DNA of 64,000 nucleotides. It comes from Agapetus fuscipes. Lineage: Eukaryota > Arthropoda > Insecta > Trichoptera > Glossosomatidae. The DNA is taken from NCBI GenBank assembly GCA_951799405.1, contig OX637335.1, positions 17,116,342 to 17,180,341 on the forward strand. Direction: 5' to 3'. The notes below the pieces were generated by a model. The model worked only from the letters and a program-made list of their open reading frames with translations, was not told the DNA's origin and did not search any database. Below, one piece after another: positions 32,796-43,858 of the stretch. Position 1 is the first letter of the stretch, and every line of letters starts with the position of its first letter. The position numbers and the translations under genes were made by a program.

Positions 32796-33540
32796 CGTAC
32801 AATGACAAGAATATTTATACTCGCGACAATAATATTTTGTAATCGTGGTTCACCTTCAAAATAATAATAACATGGCCTTGAAATATACCATCTAATATCA
32901 CATTTTCAAGACCTTGGATAATTTGTTGGGTGAAGATTACAACGGAGACGAGACGAGGATAAAGTTTCCATTGATAAGGTTTGCGCTTACGGTGTAGAGG
33001 GCGGTAAATGTGTCAAGAACCTGGAAGATGATAAATGACAGACGCGCTCAGAGGCCGTCAAAAGAATGTGAGATCATGGTTACACAAAGTGAGATTACCA
33101 AAGATGATGCCAATAAATTTAGCGGGACCCAGACCTCGCTTGTTTCCCCGAAATAACCGCGGACCCCGCCGAGTATTCCCATCACGAAACATGCTTGCAA
33201 ACTTTACAATCATAAGCCGCACGGACGTGCGTAAATTTTGAATTTCAGATAATTTTAGACAACGACATTTTCATTTTCGTTTCTTTGTATTACGCATTTT
33301 TTTTATGACGTTATTTTGTATGTATAGTTTAAGTTTGAATGTTTTCTCTCTTTATAAAACTAAAATTAATTTGATTTATTTTGTAAGCATTCTTATTTCC
33401 TAAAATACACTTCACGAGTCTGAAAGCTTGTTTGACAAAGAGTAGCGTTGGATCAAGCAATAGGCAACTACTATTAAATAAGGTAAACTTGAGACGAACA
33501 TTTTTTTTTTACTTTATTACACAATACGTCCAGAAGTAAT
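32796..33540. other. Intergenic/intronic DNA with GC-richer island
   Basis: A GC-richer single-copy block at about 32935-33235, with no recognised domain or Ig exon. Remainder AT-rich. Confidence 0.3.
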
Positions 33541-33690
33541 TTCAAATGTGCAATGTTTTTATATGTACTGGACCAATGTGTCTTATGACAACTGGATATT
33601 GATTTTTTAAATATTTTAAACAACTCCAACACTGTCTTTCCCGTTTTTTTCTTAGCTCAAATTGTGATTGATTATAATCAAACATGCCTT
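33541..33690 (+). mobile_element. M1 MITE, left half
   Basis: TGTACTGGACCAATGTGTCT and TTTTTTTCTTAGCTCAAATTG match the M1 interior at 12479. Confidence 0.5.
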
Positions 33691-33944
33691 GGATGATGCC
33701 ACCTACGGTGTTAGACCACTCGGACGTTCCAAAGGTACGGTAGGCAAACAATGTCAAGGCTGACACGGAAGTCCTGGAAGAGAAAAGGGGTCATGGAGGG
33801 AAGCGGCACAAGACAGAGAGTCCTGGAGGATTATGATGCGGGAGACCTTAAGCCTTCAAGGCTTATAATGAATCAGATTTAAATAGTAAGTAAGTAGTAA
33901 TAATAATATTAGGATGATTTAATAGGTGAGCGCCGGGGGGAGAT

Positions 33945-34010
33945 TTTTCGATATCCTCGGCGATCGACTTCAAACTCTTCGCGATCGACCGTTTGGGAAC
34001 CTCTGGTCTA
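33945..34010 (-). mobile_element. Possible hAT-type terminal remnant
   Basis: The minus strand begins AGAGGTTCCCAAACGGTCG, the kind of terminus seen in many hAT elements. No second end found. A short SINE-B 3' tail scrap lies just left (33898-33937). Confidence 0.25.
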
Positions 34011-34448
34011 TAGTATGATGTAAAACTTGAAAAATACAAATATCCATCGAAATATTTGCTTTCACATTAGCCGGCATCTCAATAAGAGTGAATTGCGGCC
34101 CTGAATATCAAGTAACATCATTAAAACCATAATAATATAATAAATTTAATATACTGAAGTGTATTTTCTCAAAATTTCCCTAACAAATAGAACGGCCGCA
34201 TGGGGAGATGGAATATTTTGTAATCTTGTAGAATGTGTTTTTTAAAAGCTCTTTGTAATTTTCTCGAAAAATTAATATGCATAAAACATCGCCGGAATAA
34301 TGTGAACAAGATGAAATAATATTGCCATAATAAATTTATTCATAAACATCATTCATGCTTTCATTAAAATAATACAAGGCTTCTTATGAGTAGGTGTGCT
34401 TTATACATATTATATTCCTTTGATAGCATTCTAATTTACCAGCACCCT

Positions 34449-34596
34449 GAGTACGAGTTGGAAAACTTGCAGTAAAGTTTACGGAAAGTATTAAAGAGTG
34501 GTTTTCCCCAAAATCTGCCGTTTTGTTTGTTTGAACTAGATTTTTTTCATCACTGTAACTCTTTTGCTAAGACCATAAAGTGTAAGAAACAAAAAC
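34449..34596 (-). mobile_element. Truncated copy of the 38056 fold-back MITE
   Basis: Matches one arm and the loop of the MITE at 38056 and stops abruptly at AACAAAAACG where the 5S-like sequence starts. Confidence 0.75.
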
Positions 34597-34717
34597 GCAA
34601 CGACGCGACGATAGCATGTTGAAAGCACCGGTTCTCATCAGATCACCGAAGTTAAGCAACATTGGGTGCGGATGGTACTTGGATGGGTGACCGCTAGGTA
34701 CACCGCGTGTTGTTGGC
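34597..34717 (+). rRNA. 5S rRNA-derived sequence, probably pseudogene or SINE head
   Basis: About 121 bp spans a whole 5S rRNA. The ends are complementary as in helix I (GCAACGAC with GTTGTTGGC), the core is CAGATCACCGAAGTTAAGCA, and the 3' part is GGATGGGTGACCGC (C-box of the internal Pol III promoter) then CACCGCGTGTTGTTGGC. It is followed within 10 bp by the tRNA head of SINE-B and preceded by a truncated MITE. No tandem 5S units and only a weak T-run follow. I therefore read it as a retroposed or SINE-associated copy rather than a functional 5S gene. Confidence 0.8.
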
Positions 34718-34724
34718 ATTTCTT

Positions 34725-35025
34725 GATCCGATCCGCAGTCCAGTGGCAACACTTCGGACTCGTAAATGGAAGGTTGCAGATTAGAATCCCGGCGGAGCAC
34801 AAAAATATACCATTTATATTTCCAAATGTGCTCTTCTCTGGGTTGAAAAATTCATAAACCTTTACCAAAGATCGGTCACTGAAAGGTCCATCCAACTTTA
34901 CAACAACTGGGTCTTGCTTGAGAATTTGCGCTTTCTACAGCGACGACCAAGCTCGCAGAGGGCTCTTGAGGCGTGACACACACAAAAAACAGCGCTCACA
35001 AAATAAATCATCCTAATATTACTAT
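34725..35025 (+). repeat. SINE-B copy, full length, fused after 5S-like sequence
   Basis: Head CCGCAGTCCAGTGGCAACAC, body, and AAAATAAATCATCC plus ATT tail. Confidence 0.9.
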
Positions 35026-35404
35026 TATTTACTGGACTCGAGTCAGCCGTAATGGGTTGGAATTTATGAGACGATGCTACTCAAGAGCTTGGGAATTCTC
35101 ACGTACTTCCATGCAGTTCGATCTTCAACCAATTGTACCAGACAACGTGAGTGAAGCATGAAGCGTTGCAATGGAACTAGGCTGTTAGGAATGCAGTGGT
35201 ACAAGCAATCAATTTCTTTGTAAAGTTTATCAGCGCATCTTTTTCAAAATACCCATCAATAGGTAAACGTTCAAACCAAAGCATTTTCATTTGAGTTCAT
35301 ATTTTTTATAATAAAGAAAAATATTTTAAATGTAAATCAGTCAATAAGGCAAAAGTCAATTTCAAATTCAAAAATGCAAGGATAGAAGGATGATGCAAGG
35401 ATAG

Positions 35405-35808
35405 AAAGAAATGGCGGTTGATCTGTGATGTTGGCGGCTAGGGTTTGTTAAAGTGAATTTGGTTTTATGATTTAGTTTTTTATGTCCATGTATATATTGT
35501 TATTTTTATTCTTTGATTTTAAAAAATGTAATTTGTCATGTATGTTCCTTGACTTATAGGTTGTTATGCGGCTGACCACCCATAATATAAAAATTGGTTC
35601 ACTTTGCCAATGTCACCCCTGTTTCAGGGAAGGACGGCAAGAGTTGCAAGGCTTATGTTCATTTGAGATTGGGTTTTTATATTGTAGGTCCACATGCGGC
35701 ATGTGTTAGCGCGAAATTATACATATCTGCTTGTGGGAATGCATTTAGTATAAATCTTAAATGATATATATCTTTGCAGCTTAGATTAGATTAGATTAGA
35801 TTAGAAAA
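35405..35808 (+). repeat. R1 long-form copy
   Basis: Close match to 25113-25506, including the 5' extension. Tail of four TTAGA units. Confidence 0.85.
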
Positions 35809-37050
35809 ACAAAATTATAATTTTGTTTGTTAACAATAAACATCTACAGACTGAATATAAGCGATTAGAAAAGGTTGTAAATCGTCTTTAAACATGTGTA
35901 CTTTTAATAAAAATATATATTAAACTGTTGTTCAGAAATATTTAAAAAAAAATAAGGAATGTTACTGATTCGGTTTCAAAGTCGTCCTATCGAAATGAAA
36001 GCAGAGCAAACGTACAGTTCACTCGACCATTAACCATTTTTTATAACGAGTGAATTTTTATTTGTATCTTGTGTAATTTTTTCTTTTAAAAAAGCGTTTA
36101 ATTAAAATTTTCAATCTATTTTTTACATACTTTAAAAGAAAAATTAGTACGTACCATTTCATTGTGATTTACAGATTCATACTGTAGGCCTCACTATTGA
36201 TGTTTTTTTTTGTATAGGTAGGTACGTAAAGAACGCGTTTTCTTGGAACACGAAGGAAAAACAAGAATTTCTTTTTATAAAACGGAGCAATTTATCAGGA
36301 TAATGAGCGATCATGTCAGAAACATAAAAAACAAACAAACAGGCGATGAATCACAATAATGTGGTTAGCGGATTTTTTACAGATGGACAACTGTAATTTC
36401 TTTACATTAGTATAAGAGACTTTCGATACCTTGGACTATGCGCTAGGATAAGATTTAAATTTTGAATTTTATTGTTTCAATATTCAACAGTTTTACGAAG
36501 TAATGTTTATCATTACAAAAATTTAAACAGAAATTTAGCACATTATTTATTTATTTATTGATCAATTAATTCATTGCTCTATTTGGTTTAAATTGTTATG
36601 GCATTAGCTTAAATTATTGCCATGTTACAAAAAAGGACAAAAAAGGGTGAAATCACAAAAAATCTTCTTAATCTAAATTTTTAAATAAGGGTTTCCTTAG
36701 GAAAAAAGCGGTTGAAAAAATTTAAATATTAAGAGAACCACTGCGTAAGTCTACGTATTTATTACATTACATTTCATAAAGAAAAATAAATATATACAAC
36801 GATTGTATTCTTTTCATCAATGAATTTAGAATGCTTTTGTTGGCTTATTTGTGGACTGACGTCAGGATGCCGCAGTCTCCATCTCCCAATGGAGATCCTT
36901 TCGCAAAATAATGAATTATAAATATTCTGAAATACGTCAAGTGCATATTATTTCATGTTTTAATTTTATGCAAATGCAAGCCAGCCAGCTTAGAATGTTT
37001 TGCCACTTTTAACACGTCTTCCTACTTTTTAGTGATTTCTACTTGACTGC
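35809..37050. other. Unassigned AT-rich stretch
   Basis: No gene or recognised repeat found. Confidence 0.4.
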
Positions 37051-37256
37051 TTTATATGAGGTTGACCAGTGACCACCCATACTGTCAATAAGGTTCACTT
37101 TGACAATGTCACCTCTGTTTCAGGAAAAGCCGGCAAGAGTTGCAGGGCTTGTGCTCATTTGAGGTTGCGTTGTTTATGTTGTAGGTCCACATGCGGCATG
37201 TGTCTGCTGATGGGAATGCATGTAATATGAACTTTAAATGCAATTTAGATTATAAA
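37051..37256 (+). repeat. R1 copy
   Basis: Body present with small indels, and the tail is much reduced. Confidence 0.7.
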
Positions 37257-38055
37257 TATACATTAAATTATTAAGAATACACTGAACTATGACATGAGCA
37301 CACATTTTCATATTTTTATCTAAAAACAATTAATGCTTACTCGAATATATGCCAGAATCTTTTGCTGCATTTGAAACATATTCTGTTTTTTTATTGCTTT
37401 CTTCAAGTACTCCTTGCAGATCATAAATTTTCTTCAGCAATATCATACCTTTAAATATAACAAATCAAACAAAACATTTGTGTTTGTATTTCAACATATT
37501 TTGACTCCACAGCATATTATCTCAGCACTTTTGTTTGTAACGGCAAGTCCGTTTGTTACGTTCCTCCTTTTGTCCGACTTTCATTTGAGATCCAAATGGA
37601 GCACTAAATTCTCCTCCATGAATAAAATAAAAAGGAGTCGACCGCCGTGGTCGCGCTCCTTGCCACCGAGTCCCCAACCTGCGTTTAAACACAACCACAA
37701 CGTTTCATACAAAATGTGAAGCAAACGAAATCACTCGCAGAAGTCGCTGTCTTAGTTTATATACATTTTTGGTAGACTCTATATTTGAGTTTTAACGAAA
37801 ACTTTCACACTTGTGGCACAGTTCATTTATCGCATTTCGAACGACCTACTCCTTTTTCCAACTACTCCTTCCTACTCTTTTTTCACTCCTCCTACCTCTC
37901 AATAATGAAGCGTATGAATAAAATATCAATATCCACCGGTTTGCGAAGCCAAAGAGACAGAATGCAATAATGTCTGTTCATAGTATGTGAACTGAAATGC
38001 AGCCGCAATAATGCGCACAGAAATCTGTCTCGACTGTTCTATTGTACTGTACCGT
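37257..38055. other. Mostly AT-rich; GC-richer block near 37560-37740
   Basis: No domain or splice-bounded exon recognised in the GC-richer block. Confidence 0.35.
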
Positions 38056-38279
38056 TAGTACGAGTTGCAAAACTTGAGAAAAGTAAAGTTTACGGAAAAT
38101 ATAAAATAGTGATTTCTCCCAAAATCTGCCGTTTTTGTTTCTTACACTTTTCTTAGGAAAAGAGTTACAGTGATGAAGAAAATCAATTTCAAACAAACAA
38201 AAACGGCAGATTTTGGGGGAAAGCACTCTTTAATAATTGCCGTAAATTTTACATTACTCAAGTTTTGCATCTCGTGCTA
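38056..38279. mobile_element. Fold-back MITE with ~85-bp arms
   Basis: Begins TAGTACGAGTTGCAAAACTT and ends with the inverse (AGTTTTGCATCTCGTGCTA). A TA at each edge fits a TA target duplication as in Tc1/mariner-type MITEs. Short unique loop. Confidence 0.8.
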
Positions 38280-38385
38280 AGTTGTTGGACTGTAGTTGTT
38301 ACTTAAATTACTGATATAATCATTAAATTGATTTAAAAAGGAGTAAAAAATAACTAATGGCATTGATGGTGATTATGGTATTTTG

Positions 38386-38510
38386 ACCGGTCCTTAGTCT
38401 AGTGGTTAATACATCAGACTCGTGATTGGAAAGTAGCGGTTTCTTATCTCGGCCGAGAATGAAAAAATATTTAATTTTAGAAATTTGCTCAATTTTTTTG
38501 TTGGGATATC
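38386..38510 (+). repeat. SINE-B 5' half, diverged
   Basis: GACCGGTCCTTAGTCTAGTGG head, B box degraded, body to TTGTTGGG. Confidence 0.6.
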
Positions 38511-38977
38511 AAAATCAAATTCATTATAGTTTGTTGTAAATTTCGATGTAAGTATATAAAATATAATGTCAATGTACTTTTAAAGTCCTTTGAAAATTTA
38601 GCTAGATACTTGTAGATAAAAAAAACATTACAAAAAATAACTCTGTTCCGATGTGAACGGAAATTAAAAATAAACTCGTTTTCATAATTTCAGCTCTTTA
38701 ATTTTCCATCATGAAAAATTATTTTTACATCACAAAGCTTCCCTTTGGTGTTGCAAGAGAAAAAAATGGAGTTTAATAAAAAAAAAACGAGTCGTTCAAA
38801 AACTCTTTATTTAAAAGTCAGTTGCAATCAAAGGAACTGTGCGCGGTAGAAATTAATTATCTCACTTGTCACACGGCCAGACTGGAGAACCGAATTTTAA
38901 TTAAGTTTTCATCAACCGGCATAATTAGCTTCTGGATCTTCAAAAAAAAAAAACAAAACTTTTTGGCGTTTTTATAT

Positions 38978-39318
38978 TGTTATGATTTTATTTAAATCCT
39001 TTTAATCAAACTGCAATTACTTTATTTTTAAGATTTATTTTACACAATGTCGCGTCGGTTACACAGTACTACATTTTCTAGCTCTTGGCTTATCGACTTC
39101 ATGGCTCAATGTTTCAATCGACTCGACTCCTCTCTCTCTCTGTACCATTGCGGCTCGCTTATATAGGCACGAAAGGGACCATTCTTGGTTTTTCTAGATT
39201 ATTCTATAGGGGATTGTACCAGACCAGTCTACTACCATATGTTTAATAAATAAATTGCTACCATACTAGAGGCGGACACACACACAAGCAAACCCCACGA
39301 ACTATATCGTTCGTAACA
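38978..39318 (-). repeat. Solo LTR (LTR-X)
   Basis: 341 bp with inverted ends (minus strand starts TGTTACGAACG and ends TCATAACA), a TATATAAG box and AATAAA signals in the right order on the minus strand. No internal region. No clear target duplication. Confidence 0.7.
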
Positions 39319-39319
39319 T

Positions 39320-39785
39320 TGTAACGAATACGTAAATGTATGTGAGTTGTGTTGGGTCTGCGTTAGGTCTGCGAATGTGCTTAAATAATTGTACATGTAT
39401 TTTTTTGATATTCAAATTGATATTCTGATATTTTGATATTCAAAAATATTCTAAATAGAATATTCTGGCGAAATCGGCCGCATGTTCCAGTTGCCAATGT
39501 TTCAAGAGCCATCTAATCTAATCTAATCTAAGTTGCCAAGATAATATGTAACATTGGGGATTCACATTACATGCATTCTCACAAGCAGACACGTACAAGT
39601 TCGCGCTTGCGCATGCCGCATGTGAACCTACAATATAGACACCAAGTCTCAAATGGACATACACCCTGCAACTCCATGCCTGATTAAAAAAGGCCAAAGG
39701 TGTCTGTAGCAAAGACTTATGTCTAAGCTGTCGAGAAATACAGAGCAAAAGTCACTCTGTGTATGTACCGTATGCGAACAGTATC
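39320..39785 (+). repeat. Solo LTR (LTR-Y) interrupted by R1
   Basis: Starts TGTAACGAATACG directly beside LTR-X. The portions around the R1 insertion (CCAGTTGCCAATGTTTC, AGCAAAGACTTATGTCTAAG) match the copy at 61914. Confidence 0.6.
39511..39683 (-). repeat. R1 copy, 5'-truncated
   Basis: Inserted in LTR-Y. It has a TAATC-repeat tail at the left and ends at CCTGCAACTC. Confidence 0.8.
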
Positions 39786-40228
39786 TTGAAATAAATAACC
39801 GAAAAATAAAATACAAGCAAGACTTCACAAGAAATACGTACCAGCCCACTCGCGGTTGGCGTCACCTATAAAAATAAATAAGTTCCACTCGTCACATGCG
39901 AAAACTAATCTAATCTAAGTTGCATAGATATTTTACATTGGAGATTCATATTACATGCATTCTCACAACCCGACACGTACAAGTTCGCGCTTGCACATGC
40001 TGCATGTAAACCTACAACATAAAAACCAAATCTCAAATTGACATACACCCTGCCACTCTTGCCGTCCTTCCCTGAGACAGGGGGGACATTGGCAAAGTGA
40101 ACCATTTTTACAGCATGTGTGGTCAGCCGCATACCAACCTATAAGTCAAGGAACTTCGGGGAACCCTTCGGGAATAATGCGGCAACAAGTTTCAATATAT
40201 GCGTAAATTAGTTGCGTTGCGTTTTTAT
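39786..40228 (+). repeat. SINE-A copy split by R1
   Basis: SINE-A middle at 39786-39903 and 3' end at 40153-40228, ending TTGCGTTGCGTT. The R1 copy sits between. Confidence 0.75.
39905..40152 (-). repeat. R1 copy, full length
   Basis: Inserted into SINE-A; complete from tail to CCTATAAGTCAAGG. Confidence 0.85.
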
Positions 40229-40627
40229 GTGAGATTATATTTCTTTTCTCTACATAATTAACTTCAAAACAATATTTTCTTCACCTTTGAAGCGTTGGAT
40301 ACGAAGTGTACCTAATATGGAGTAATATAAGTAATTCAAATATTTAAGCATCCTCCATGCCCATCATGAAACATGTTTTCGTCTCGAGGCATCGTGTGGT
40401 ATCGACTCTACTTTATTGGCCCTCTCTTGGGAAGAGTCTGTAATTTGAGGCTAGAGGCATCTTGGCCTTAAAGGCAGTATAAGACGCCCCAATTTTCGTT
40501 CATTTCTGTCGGTTGCTTCGGTATATTTTATTTAGAAAATAAGCGAGTGAATGAGTGGGAAGTAAGAAGATGAATTGAGAACTATGGACGTAAAGGGAAA
40601 AGGATATGAACCATAAATCAAATGAAC

Positions 40628-41190
40628 GTTCATTGACTTAAAGGTTGGTATAAGGCTGACCACCCATACAGTAAAAAAATGTTTACTTTGCCAATCTCAC
40701 CCCTGTTGTAGTGAAGGTCGGCAAGAGTTGCAAGGTTTATGTTCATTTGAGATTGGGTTTTTATATTGTAGTTCCACATGCGGCATGTGTTAGCGCGATC
40801 TTATACAATATGTCTGCTTGTGGGAACGCGTTTAATATGAATATCAAATGTTTTTTTTTTTAATTAGACTGATTTATTTGGTGAGCTCTGTTTTGTGTGT
40901 ATCACACCTCAAGAGCCCCAGCGAGCTTGGTCGTCGCTGTAAAAAAGCGCCAATTTTCAAGCAAGACCCAGTTGCTGTAAGGCTGGATGGACCTTTTGAT
41001 GACTGGTCTTTGGTAAAGGTTTATGAATTTTTCAACCCAGTGAAAAGAAAATTTGAAAACATAAATGGTATTCTTTTGTGATCCGCCGGGATTCGAACAA
41101 AAAACCTTCCATTTACGAGTTTGAAGTGTTTCCACTGGACTACGGACCGGTCATGTAATATCTTTGCAACTTAGATTATATATTATAGAT
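40628..41190 (+). repeat. R1 copy split by SINE-B
   Basis: Body at 40628-40851, 3' end at 41153-41190. ATGT borders both sides of the SINE-B and is a likely target duplication. Confidence 0.8.
40852..41152 (-). repeat. SINE-B copy, full length, nested in R1
   Basis: Poly-T and GACTGATTTATTTGGTGAGC at the left, tRNA head ending ACTACGGACCGGTC at the right. Confidence 0.9.
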
Positions 41191-41262
41191 ACCTATCAAT
41201 TTTGTAATGTAATATATCTTTGCAACATAGATTATATATTATAGATACCTATCGATTTTATC
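41156..41262 (+). repeat. Tandem duplication of an R1 tail (~57 bp x2)
   Basis: TAATATCTTTGCAACTTAG plus ATTATAGATACCTATC is repeated once with small changes. Confidence 0.85.
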
Positions 41263-41273
41263 AGTTTTTAGCT

Positions 41274-41532
41274 CCTTGACTGATAGGTTGGTACGAGGCT
41301 GACCACCCGTGCTGTAAAAATCGGTTCACTTTTGCCAATGCCACCCCGGTTCAGGGAACGGCGGCAGGAGTTGCAAGGTTTATGTCCATGTGAGGTTTTC
41401 TTTATTTGTATGCACACATTGAGAATGTGTAGGCGCGAACCTACATGTGCCTGTCTGTGGGCATGCATTTCATATGAGCCTTAAATGCTTACATATCCTT
41501 GCAGCTTAGATTATAGATTATAGATTATAGAT
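41274..41532 (+). repeat. R1 copy, full length
   Basis: CCTTGACTGATAGGTTGGTA to an ATTATAG repeat tail. Confidence 0.85.
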
Positions 41533-42116
41533 AGGCCCTTAACTCACCCATCGACATTCGTTTAAGCTTGTTTGTAAGAATAAATCTTTTGTCATCAATA
41601 CAAATTAAATTTTGATTAACATTTTTTTTTTTTTTAATTAATGACTCATTCTTCCCATTCACTCACCGTTCACTCGTGTTCACATTCATCTCAGCAACAC
41701 GTCTTGCACCCCCTTCAGGGACCTTGCTTATAGTGGCGAGGCAAGCTCGAGACAGCGCCACTTCTCTCTGCTAACAATAATAAACGAGCCCCAGCCAGGC
41801 GGCCGAAGGACCTCCCCTAATTATTCTTTATTAGGCCTGCCAGGGACTCGCCCCTCAAGTACAAAACTTGGCGATAAACCCTCCGTCAGGCGCAAACTTT
41901 TAGCGCCTTTGTTTGAACGCAACATGTCAAAAAACACACACAACAAAAAAAACAATTTTTATTTTTATTTTTGAAAAGCCAAGTCATCATACTTTTTCGA
42001 CAAGCCAAAAACCCACCTCATCATGTCCTCAACGGTAGCTTTGGCTCTGACTCAACAGATGCTTTTGGGTTGTTATTGTTTCATTATTCACTATCTAATC
42101 TCAAAAAAAATAAACC
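41533..42116. other. Unassigned; GC-richer block 41690-41920
   Basis: Non-repetitive GC-richer segment (GGCGGCCGAAGGACC and around) in AT-rich DNA. No coding signature. Confidence 0.3.
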
Positions 42117-42331
42117 CATTCGGTAAAAAAATGGTTCACTTTGCCAATGTCCCCCCCTGTGTCAGGGAAGGTCGGCAAAAGTTGTAGGACTTGTGTTCAT
42201 TTGAGGTTTGGATTTTATTTGTAAGTACACATTCAGCTTGTGTAAGCACGGACTACACGTGTTTGTTTGTGGGCATGCATTCTAGAACTTTAAATGAATA
42301 TATCGTTGCAACTTAGATTATAGATTATTTT
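42117..42331 (+). repeat. R1 copy
   Basis: Body and ATTATAG tail. Its 3' end meets the next copy. Confidence 0.8.
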
Positions 42332-42332
42332 A

Positions 42333-42597
42333 ATCAAATCTTATCTGAGTTACAAAAATGTATTGACAAGTAAAATTCAAATGCATGCCCATAAACAGAT
42401 ACATGTATGTTGGTTCACGCTTACAAATCCTGCATGTGTATACTTACTATTCAAATGAACATGAGCCCTGCTACTTTGGCTGACCTTCCCTGAAGCAGGG
42501 GTGACATTGGCAAAGTGAACCATTTTTTACAGCATGAGTGGCCAGCCTCATACCAACCTATACATTAAGTCTCATACCAACCTTTAAGATAAGGGAT
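42333..42597 (-). repeat. R1 copy, tail-to-tail with the previous one
   Basis: Complete R1 in reverse. The 5' end is partly duplicated (CTCATACCAACCT occurs twice). Confidence 0.8.
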
Positions 42598-43390
42598 ACA
42601 AATAATAAACAACATTTCAGTACCAAAATATAAAATATAGTAATACCTGTTTCTGGCTAGACAAAATTGTTGGTTGAATTGCATTCCTCTTCACAAATCT
42701 ATTTACAAAAATGATAATATTTAGTTTTTATTTCAATTCATTACTTATCAATAATTACCCGACGACATCTGTTGAACCAGGGCCAAAGTTGCCGTCAATG
42801 GCTCAAACCTGCATTATTTTGTTTCAAACTCGCTTCATCGGGATTAACGTTTTGACCCACTTGGCAAACTTACCTGACCACATTATAGTTTTTATTAATA
42901 ACCATAATATACACTTAGTATAATCAATGATTGTCAATCATACCTTACAGTTTCGCGAAAAACGCATGTGTGCTTTTTTGAACAGGTGCTACCAATGGAG
43001 GGTTACGCTCAACCAAAACGTTGACCAAAAAATGTATGAAATCTAACACAGTACCTCTGGTGAGCGTTTTAGCTTGTTTAAATTTTTGTTGAAATAACGC
43101 GCATGAGTTTAAACGGAATGCTTTGAATTGGGGTAGTGACTCCTTGAAGGGGATGAAATTGTCGCGATGGGTGCCACAAATCAGTGAGCCTCCCTGAAAC
43201 TTTTCTAACCCTTAATCGATGGCCAAAGTATACACATCACTTAAAAGTTTATTATTGTATTCAGCTTCTTCCTTACATTAAAATGTGTTTATTTTTATTT
43301 TTATTTGAGCCCGCTGAATAAATACGTATGGTTTTGATTTTAGTAAACTGCAATTATTAATTTTAACACAATTTATTTTATACGGTTATT
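42598..43390. other. Unassigned AT-rich stretch
   Basis: No gene or recognised repeat. Confidence 0.4.
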
Positions 43391-43633
43391 CCTTGACTTA
43401 TAGGTCGGTATGAGGCTGCCCACCCATACTGTAAAAAATGGTTCACTTTGCCAATGTCACTCCTGTTTCAGGGCAGGTCGGCAAGAGTTGCAGGGCTTAT
43501 GTTCATTTGAGATTGTTTTATTTTATTGGAGGTCCACATGCGGCATGTGCTAGCGCAAACTTATACAAGTCTGCTTGTGGGAATGCGTTTAATGTGAATC
43601 TTAAATGATATATATATAAGAAATATATATATA

Positions 43634-43820
43634 ACTATTTTATAAATAAATGAAATTAAAAATTTAACTCTAACAATTTTAACACTCCAAAAAAAAAACA
43701 TCATGGCCGTCCTTCAACATGGTCGACGTCCACCCAATCACACGAGAATACAGCTTGCTCCAATCAACGCCCTGCGCGGCAAATTCAAAAATGTATCATA
43801 ATATTCATAATATCTTTACA
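43634..43820 (-). repeat. Gypsy-2 3' LTR
   Basis: The sense strand starts TGTAAAGATATTATG right after a purine tract. It aligns end to end with 48238-48424. Confidence 0.93.
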
Positions 43821-43834
43821 TCTCCCCCCCAAGG
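43821..43834 (-). promoter_or_regulatory. Gypsy-2 polypurine tract
   Basis: The minus strand reads CCTTGGGGGGGAGA immediately before the 3' LTR, the priming site for plus-strand synthesis. Confidence 0.85.
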
Positions 43835-43858
43835 AAAGTATTACCAAAAACAATCTTG

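Noticed and set aside
41700..41920. Possible exon in GC-richer DNA
   Set aside because: No frame of useful length and no family recognised.
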